In this document: piece after piece, positions 59,344-64,000 of the stretch
Numbering within the stretch: the first letter of the stretch is position 1
Layout: every line of letters begins with the position of its first letter
DNA from: an uncultured Chloroflexota bacterium
GTDB taxonomy: Bacteria; Chloroflexota; Anaerolineae; UBA4142; SHND01
Direction of reading: 5' to 3'
Assembly (NCBI GenBank): GCA_937870825.1
Contig: CALMZO010000226.1
Span: 1-64,000, forward strand
Length of the DNA: 64,000 nucleotides
Position numbers and translations under genes: made by a program
Notes under the pieces: model-generated
What the model was told of the DNA's origin: nothing
Databases searched by the model: none
The model's input: only the letters and a program-made list of their open reading frames with translations

Positions 59344-59426
59344 GTGGCAATGCTCCTTTTACCCGTGCTTACAAAATCACAAGTTCGCGCTTATGGCTCT
59401 CACGCGTTGCAGTGAATTGTTGGGAA

Positions 59427-59454
59427 ATTATACTCGCGTAAATTTCTCTGTAAA
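59427..59454 (-). promoter_or_regulatory. recA proximal promoter
   Basis: On the minus strand, TTTACA (59449-59454), a 16-base spacer and TATAAT (59427-59432) lie about 80 bases before the recA start. Confidence 0.7.
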
Positions 59455-59498
59455 GAACGGGACCGAAAAAAAATTTTTGCGTCGAGGGATTCAGACGC

Positions 59499-59519
59499 CA
59501 TCGTTCGGTGTGAACGATG
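59499..59519. promoter_or_regulatory. palindromic operator candidate at the distal recA promoter
   Basis: CATCGTTC-GGTGT-GAACGATG has perfect 8-bp arms. It covers the predicted start point of the distal promoter, a classic repressor position. LexA or another SOS regulator is a reasonable guess, not shown. Confidence 0.5.
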
Positions 59520-59525
59520 AAAGAA

Positions 59526-59555
59526 TTATACTAGAACAGGTGTGCGGTTGTCAAG
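59526..59555 (-). promoter_or_regulatory. recA distal promoter
   Basis: On the minus strand, TTGACA (59550-59555), an 18-base spacer and TATAAT (59526-59531) are both consensus, about 190 bases upstream of recA. Confidence 0.75.
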
Positions 59556-59586
59556 TAAAAGTATCGGAAATTTTCAAAATTCCCTA

Positions 59587-59614
59587 TTGACAACTCTAAA
59601 TCCCGTGATACACT
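59587..59614 (+). promoter_or_regulatory. promoter for the ABC exporter leader
   Basis: TTGACA (59587-59592), a 16-base spacer and TACACT (59609-59614) on the plus strand diverge from the recA promoters. Confidence 0.65.
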
Positions 59615-59619
59615 CTCCC

Positions 59620-59997
59620 TTGCTTTTCTGCCAGGCGCTCGCGACCTTTTGTTGCTGCCGCTACAAGTTTTGACAATGATTGAACTACATGTGAGTTAGC
59701 AGTTGTCGGAACAAGTACCAATGAGTTAATGAGCATCACTTATTTCATGCTTCCGCGTGTTCGCACCACCCGCATTGTTAGCGGTGGTGATGCGTTCGCG
59801 CCGTGTACGAGTGCGCCTGTTGACGGATAATGCGTTCCAGAGGAACGCTCCGTATCGCTGTCGTTTCGGCGGTCACAGTCGCATCTCCTGCGCTGTGACC
59901 GTTTTTTATTTCTATCGGCATAGCGCGCGCCTTGCGCGCTATTTTCATCAGTTTCGTTCGCGCCGTGATGCGCGAATGGGAGGCAACGACAGAAGTT
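59620..59997 (+). ncRNA. structured leader RNA or small RNA upstream of the ABC exporter, class unknown
   Basis: About 290 bases between the plus-strand promoter and an intrinsic terminator (59870-59911) contain several hairpins (for example GCGTTCC-AGA-GGAACGC at 59832-59848) and no convincing reading frame. The exporter gene starts 87 bases after the terminator. This arrangement fits a riboswitch-type attenuator or an independent small RNA. It matches no riboswitch consensus I can recall. Confidence 0.45.
59870..59911 (+). terminator. intrinsic terminator in the leader of the exporter
   Basis: CGGTCACAG...CTGTGACCG (9-bp stem, with nested CGC/GCG) is followed by TTTTTTATTT. Confidence 0.8.
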
Positions 59998-61851
59998 ATG
60001 GCAAAAACAAATTCGTCCGAGTTTCATCATATCGTTTCGCAAAAGCCCATTGTGGGATTGTGGGGGCTTTTGCGCGGGTTCCGTTTGCGCTATGGCGTCG
60101 CGGTCAGTTCGCTCATGATTTCCGTCGCCGCGCGCACGGGAACATTTTTTCTCATCGGCTATTTGGTGGACCAGATTCTGAATCGTTCCGACATGCTCCA
60201 GGTGCTGCCGTGGGTGGCGGCGGGATTCATCGCGCTCGCGTTGACGGAAGGCACGTTCTCGTTCTTGAGCGGACGATTCGCCGCGCGCACCGCCGAAGGT
60301 ATCGCGCAAAAAGTTCGCAACTATCTGTATGACCACATTCAACGCATGACGTTCGCGTTTCATGACAAGATGCCGACGGGCGATTTGATTCAACGCGCAA
60401 CATCGGATGTGGACGCGGTGCGACGGTTTTACGCGGAGCAGGCGATTGGCGTCGGACGCATTTCGCTTTTGTTCATCGTGAACTTTGTCGCGTTGTTGAG
60501 TCTGAACGCGCAGCTCGCGTTGTATTCCGTCGTCGTCGTTCCTATCATCATCATCATGTCCGTGTTCTTTTTTCGCCGCGTATCCAAAGCGTACGAACAT
60601 TATCAAAATCAAGACGCGGTGGTTTCGACGACACTGCAAGAAAATTTGACGGGCGTGCGCGTGGTGAAAGCATTCGCGCGGCAGCAGTACGAGATGGACA
60701 AGTTCGAAAGAGACAATTTCGAAAAATTCGTGCGCGGCAAAAAACTGCTCATCATGCACTCGCTCTTTTGGCCCACCGCCGATATTTTGTGCGCGACACA
60801 AATGATTGCGGGTTTCACCATCGGCGCGTTGATGACGATGAACAATCAACTCACGCTCGGCGATTACGTCACGTACATGGGGCTCGTCATTCTCTTGATT
60901 TGGCCCATGCGCGAACTCGGACGCCAAATCGTGCAAGCATCAACGGGCATGGTGTCGTTCGGACGTTTGGCAGAAATCATTCGCACCGAACGCGAACCGA
61001 TTGAACACGGTACCTTCACACCGCCCGCGAATTATCGTCTGCGCGGCGACGTTGAATTTCAAGACGTGGGTTTCGAATATGCCAAAGAAAGCCGCGTGCT
61101 GCATGACATTTCGTTTCACGCGGAACCCGGGCAAGTGATTGCGTTGATGGGTCCGACGGGTTCGGGCAAAACATCGCTGGTGAATTTGCTCCCGCGCTTT
61201 TACGAGTACGAACACGGCAGCATTCGTCTCGACGGCGTGGAATTAAAAGAATATCCGCGCGATTACTTGCGCCGCAACATCGGCATCGTGGAACAAGAAC
61301 CGTTCTTGTTCTCGCGGACGATTCGTGAAAATATCACGTATGGCGTGGGGCGCAAAGTGCCGGATGAAGAAGTGTTCGCGGCGGCGAAAGCGGCGGCGGT
61401 GCATGATGTCATTCTTTCGTTCCCCGACGGCTACAGCACCCTCGTCGGCGAAAAAGGCATCACGCTTTCGGGCGGGCAAAAACAACGCGTCACGATTGCG
61501 CGCACGATTTTGAAAAATCCGCGCATTCTGATTCTCGACGATTCCACGTCATCGGTGGACACGGAAACGGAAGAAGAAATTCGCGGCGCGCTCGAAGAAT
61601 TGATGCACGATAGAACGACGTTCATCATTGCGCATCGCATTCAAAGCGTAATGAACGCAGACCAAATTCTGGTGATGGAACATGGACGCATCACACAGCG
61701 CGGCACGCATCGCGAGTTAGTGAACCAAGACGGGTTGTATCGGAAAATTTATGAATTGCAAGCGAAAATTGAGAGTGAAGTGGAACGCGAAATCGAAGCC
61801 ACCACGCACGAACATCGCGCGATGCGCGAAGCGGCGGTTGCATTGAATTGA
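59998..61851 (+). CDS. ABC exporter half, degenerate-site subunit
   Basis: This 617-residue protein has a six-helix transmembrane domain (about 30-330) followed by an ATPase domain: Walker A 'GPTGSGKTSLVNLLPRFYE', Q-loop 'IGIVEQEPFLFSRTI', signature 'LSGGQKQRVTIAR', Walker B 'ILILDDSTSSVD'. The catalytic Glu after Walker B is Asp, marking the non-hydrolysing site of heterodimeric exporters of the TM287/288 type. The start at 59998 is chosen; GGGAGG lies 14 bases upstream. The partner gene follows after a 20-bp hairpin. Substrates could be drugs, lipids or peptides. Confidence 0.92.
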   Translation: MAKTNSSEFHHIVSQKPIVGLWGLLRGFRLRYGVAVSSLMISVAARTGTFFLIGYLVDQILNRSDMLQVLPWVAAGFIALALTEGTFSFLSGRFAARTAEGIAQKVRNYLYDHIQRMTFAFHDKMPTGDLIQRATSDVDAVRRFYAEQAIGVGRISLLFIVNFVALLSLNAQLALYSVVVVPIIIIMSVFFFRRVSKAYEHYQNQDAVVSTTLQENLTGVRVVKAFARQQYEMDKFERDNFEKFVRGKKLLIMHSLFWPTADILCATQMIAGFTIGALMTMNNQLTLGDYVTYMGLVILLIWPMRELGRQIVQASTGMVSFGRLAEIIRTEREPIEHGTFTPPANYRLRGDVEFQDVGFEYAKESRVLHDISFHAEPGQVIALMGPTGSGKTSLVNLLPRFYEYEHGSIRLDGVELKEYPRDYLRRNIGIVEQEPFLFSRTIRENITYGVGRKVPDEEVFAAAKAAAVHDVILSFPDGYSTLVGEKGITLSGGQKQRVTIARTILKNPRILILDDSTSSVDTETEEEIRGALEELMHDRTTFIIAHRIQSVMNADQILVMEHGRITQRGTHRELVNQDGLYRKIYELQAKIESEVEREIEATTHEHRAMREAAVALN

Positions 61852-61855
61852 TTTG

Positions 61856-61898
61856 TTTGAAATTGAAAATGTTACTCTGTAACATTTTCAATTTCAAA
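61856..61898. other. perfect 20-bp hairpin between the two exporter genes
   Basis: Twenty-base arms (61856-61875 and 61879-61898) enclose the loop TCT. There is no T-tract after it. It may tune the relative expression of the two subunits by RNA processing or partial termination. Confidence 0.75.
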
Positions 61899-61909
61899 CT
61901 CCCACACTC

Positions 61910-63733
61910 ATGAATTACGAATTTGAAGAAGAAGATTTTCAGGCGCAACTTTCGGGCAAGACCATCAAGCGCATGTTTGAGCTCACATTGCCGCACAAGT
62001 GGTGGCTAATCGGGTTTATCATCTTGATTGCGATTGTCGCCGCGCAAGATGGCGTGTTCAATTATCTGAAAAAGTTGATTATTGACACGGGCATCACGCC
62101 GCATGACCCTGCCGCGTTGACGAACGTGATGCTCGTGTATGCTATCATCGCGCTCACGCAAGCGGCGGGCGTGTTCGGGTTCATCTATCTCGCGGGCATT
62201 CTCGGCGAACGCGTCCAGTACGATTTACGCAAGAAACTGTTCAATCACTTGCAGACCCTTTCGTTTTCGTACTTTGACCGCACTGCCGTTGGTTGGGTCA
62301 TGTCGCGCGTGACGAGTGACACGGGACACATCGCCGACTTGATTACGTGGGGCGCGGTGGATGTGACGTGGGCAATCATGTCCATCATCACGGCGGGCTT
62401 TTTCATGCTGCTGTTGAATTGGAAACTCGCGCTCGTCGTTCTCACCATCATTCCGATTTTGGTGATTGTGGCGTCGTGGTTCCAAAAACGCATCATCACC
62501 GAATATCGCATGGTGCGTAAAACCAACTCGCGCCTCACGGGCGCGTACAACGAAAACATTCAAGGCGTGCGCGTCATCAAGGCATTGAACCGCGAAGAAA
62601 AAAATCTGGACGAGTTCAGCGAATTGACGGGACAGATGTACCGCTCGTCGTTTCGCGCGGCGCGTTTGTCCGCGATGTTTTTGCCGGTGGTGCAATTCAT
62701 CAGCGCGATTGCGTTGAGCATCATCGCATGGTACGGCGGCGCACAAATCGCGTGGGGTGAGATGACCGTCGGAACCTTGCAAGCGTTCATCGGTTATATC
62801 ACGTTCATGCTTTGGCCCGTGCAAGATTTGGCGCGCGTGTATGCTTCGATGCAGCACGCCGTCGCGTCGGCGGAACGAACGTTTTCGCTGCTCGACACAC
62901 CGGCGGACATTGTTGACCGTCCGAACGCCGTCGACCCGGGCACACTGCGCGGCGATATTGAATTCGACAACGTGGACTTTTGGTACGTTCCCGAAAAACC
63001 CGTGCTGCGCGATTTCAATTTGCACGTGAAAGCGGGTGAAACGATTGCGCTCGTCGGTCCAACGGGCGGCGGCAAATCCACGCTCGTGAATCTTGTCTGC
63101 CGTTTCTATGAACCGAAAAAGGGGACATTGAAAATTGGCGGGCGCGACTACATGGATTTGACGCTGCACGGCATTCAATCGCGCATCGGCGTCGTTCTGC
63201 AAACACCGCATTTGTTCAGCGGCACGATTCGCGAAAACATTCGCTATGGCAAACTCGAAGCGAGTGATGCAGATGTGGAACAAGCGGCAAGGGTCGCGGG
63301 CGCGCACGATTTCATCATCACGCTCGACAAGCAGTACGACGCGCAAGTTGGCGAAGGCGGCAACTTGTTGTCAACGGGACAAAAGCAACTCATCTCACTC
63401 GCGCGCGCGGTGTTGGCGAATCCCGACATTCTCATCATGGACGAAGCGACGAGTTCGGTGGATACGTTGACGGAGGCGTTGATTCAACGCGGGATGGAAC
63501 GCTTGATGGCGGGACGCACAAGTTTCGTCATCGCACATCGTCTGTCGACAATCAAACGCGCGAGCAGAATTTTGGTGATTGAGAACGGCGGCATTTCGGA
63601 AATGGGAACGCACGCGGAACTGTTACGCAAACACGGACACTATTACGAACTCTACACGCGCCAATTCCGCAAAGAATTGGAGAGCGAGTACGGGTTGGGA
63701 CGGTTGATGGGGTTGGCGGTGGCGGCGGAGTGA
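61910..63733 (+). CDS. ABC exporter half, canonical-site subunit
   Basis: This 607-residue protein has a six-helix transmembrane domain (about 35-320) and an ATPase with Walker A 'GPTGGGKSTLVNLVCRFYE', Q-loop 'IGVVLQTPHLFSGTI', signature 'LSTGQKQLISLAR' and Walker B 'ILIMDEATSSVD' with the catalytic Glu intact. With the upstream subunit it forms a heterodimer having one hydrolytic and one degenerate site. It ends the operon at the terminator near 63778. Confidence 0.94.
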   Translation: MNYEFEEEDFQAQLSGKTIKRMFELTLPHKWWLIGFIILIAIVAAQDGVFNYLKKLIIDTGITPHDPAALTNVMLVYAIIALTQAAGVFGFIYLAGILGERVQYDLRKKLFNHLQTLSFSYFDRTAVGWVMSRVTSDTGHIADLITWGAVDVTWAIMSIITAGFFMLLLNWKLALVVLTIIPILVIVASWFQKRIITEYRMVRKTNSRLTGAYNENIQGVRVIKALNREEKNLDEFSELTGQMYRSSFRAARLSAMFLPVVQFISAIALSIIAWYGGAQIAWGEMTVGTLQAFIGYITFMLWPVQDLARVYASMQHAVASAERTFSLLDTPADIVDRPNAVDPGTLRGDIEFDNVDFWYVPEKPVLRDFNLHVKAGETIALVGPTGGGKSTLVNLVCRFYEPKKGTLKIGGRDYMDLTLHGIQSRIGVVLQTPHLFSGTIRENIRYGKLEASDADVEQAARVAGAHDFIITLDKQYDAQVGEGGNLLSTGQKQLISLARAVLANPDILIMDEATSSVDTLTEALIQRGMERLMAGRTSFVIAHRLSTIKRASRILVIENGGISEMGTHAELLRKHGHYYELYTRQFRKELESEYGLGRLMGLAVAAE

Positions 63734-63777
63734 AGTGAATGAGAGATGGAGTGATAGAGGGATAGAGAGTAAAAATG

Positions 63778-63818
63778 AAACCTGACGCGTTAAAAATGGC
63801 GCGTCCGGGTTTTATCTT
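63778..63818 (+). terminator. terminator after the exporter operon
   Basis: AAACCtGACGCG and CGCGTCcGGGTTT, separated by about ten bases, are followed by TATCTTTCC. Confidence 0.65.
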
Positions 63819-63873
63819 TCCTCTGATTTTTGCATAGGGCACGCGTGATTCATGACATTGGAACAGCACATAA

Positions 63874-63907
63874 AAAATGCGATGCCAAATTTTGGGCATC
63901 GCATTTT
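63874..63907 (-). terminator. terminator of the gene at the right edge
   Basis: AAAATGCGATGCC and GGCATCGCATTTT around an eight-base loop directly abut the stop of the minus-strand gene at 63907. Confidence 0.8.
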
Positions 63908-64000
63908 CATTTCTCGAAATTTTTCAAAATCGTATCCACAATCTCGAATGCGGCGCGCGGTCTGCCGACGCGTTTCGCGCACGCACGCATCATCTCCAAA
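63907..64000 (-). CDS. C-terminal end of an unidentified protein, cut by the right edge
   Basis: A minus-strand frame runs from the window edge to TGA at 63907-63909, encoding about 30 residues that end 'RPRAAFEIVDTILKNFEK'. The style resembles the C-terminal helix of GT-B glycosyltransferases (the UDP-GlcNAc transferase or diacylglycerol glucosyltransferase type), but so little sequence does not allow identification. The adjoining terminator supports it being a real gene end. Confidence 0.6.
   Translation of the reverse strand, partial: LEMMRACAKRVGRPRAAFEIVDTILKNFEK

Noticed and set aside
1-64000. tRNA or rRNA genes, including a selenocysteine tRNA
   Set aside because: I scanned for T-loop and cloverleaf patterns by eye and found none; a computational scan would be more sensitive.

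Overview
The window reads as a chromosomal segment of a Chloroflexota bacterium, probably of the Anaerolineae type. This placement is inference from gene content and style: threonine/proline-rich linkers on lipoproteins, a SpoVS homologue, a recA-recX-rny-spoVS neighbourhood, very large GAF-domain sensor kinases, and short purine-rich repeats between and inside genes. Coding density is high. Most operons use ATGA start/stop overlaps, and many end in strong rho-independent hairpins.

Layout. 1-832 is the start of an IS4-family transposase running off the left edge. 1006-2537 is a run of five small paralogous single-helix membrane proteins. 2716-14192 is a [NiFe]-hydrogenase and maturation island: large subunit, a degenerate and a canonical maturation endopeptidase, a NifU-Rieske fusion, a winged-helix Cys-rich protein, HypF, HypC, two SIS-domain proteins, a second HypC-like protein, HypD, a DoxX-like membrane protein and HypE. 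No hydrogenase small subunit is visible. 14310 is an XRE regulator with a Cys-rich tail. 14835 and 15725 are two CooC-type nickel-insertion ATPases. The second carries two in-frame TGA codons exactly where its neighbour has the metal-binding Cys-X-Cys, with a hairpin just downstream, so it looks like a double-selenocysteine (U-X-U) CooC. 16788-19485 is a decayed peptide/nickel-type ABC uptake locus.

19496-31196 holds housekeeping and accessory genes: class V aminotransferase, GNAT, ATP-grasp ligase, M50 protease, HD protein, beta-propeller lipoprotein, prephenate dehydrogenase and glycosyltransferases. 31359-41764 is a patchwork of small loci: a phage-like protein, WYL regulator, VOC protein, M50-CBS protease, repeat-containing surface protein, a PIN module with a replaced catalytic Asp, an M20 hydrolase and a TumE-like gene interrupted by a stop codon. 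41811-52423 (minus strand) is a membrane/glycosyltransferase set behind a 1660-residue multi-GAF histidine kinase and its response regulator. 52546-64000 contains holB, a PHP phosphoesterase, spoVS, rny, recX, recA and a heterodimeric ABC exporter, with long structured leaders upstream of recX and the exporter.

How the parts fit: the left third looks like one nickel-enzyme unit, with hydrogenase core, nickel/CN/CO cofactor assembly (HypCDEF) and CooC-type ATPases. The enzyme itself appears incomplete here (no small subunit, a Rieske site lacking one His), possibly because partner genes lie beyond the IS element at the left edge. HypA and HypB are also absent from the window.
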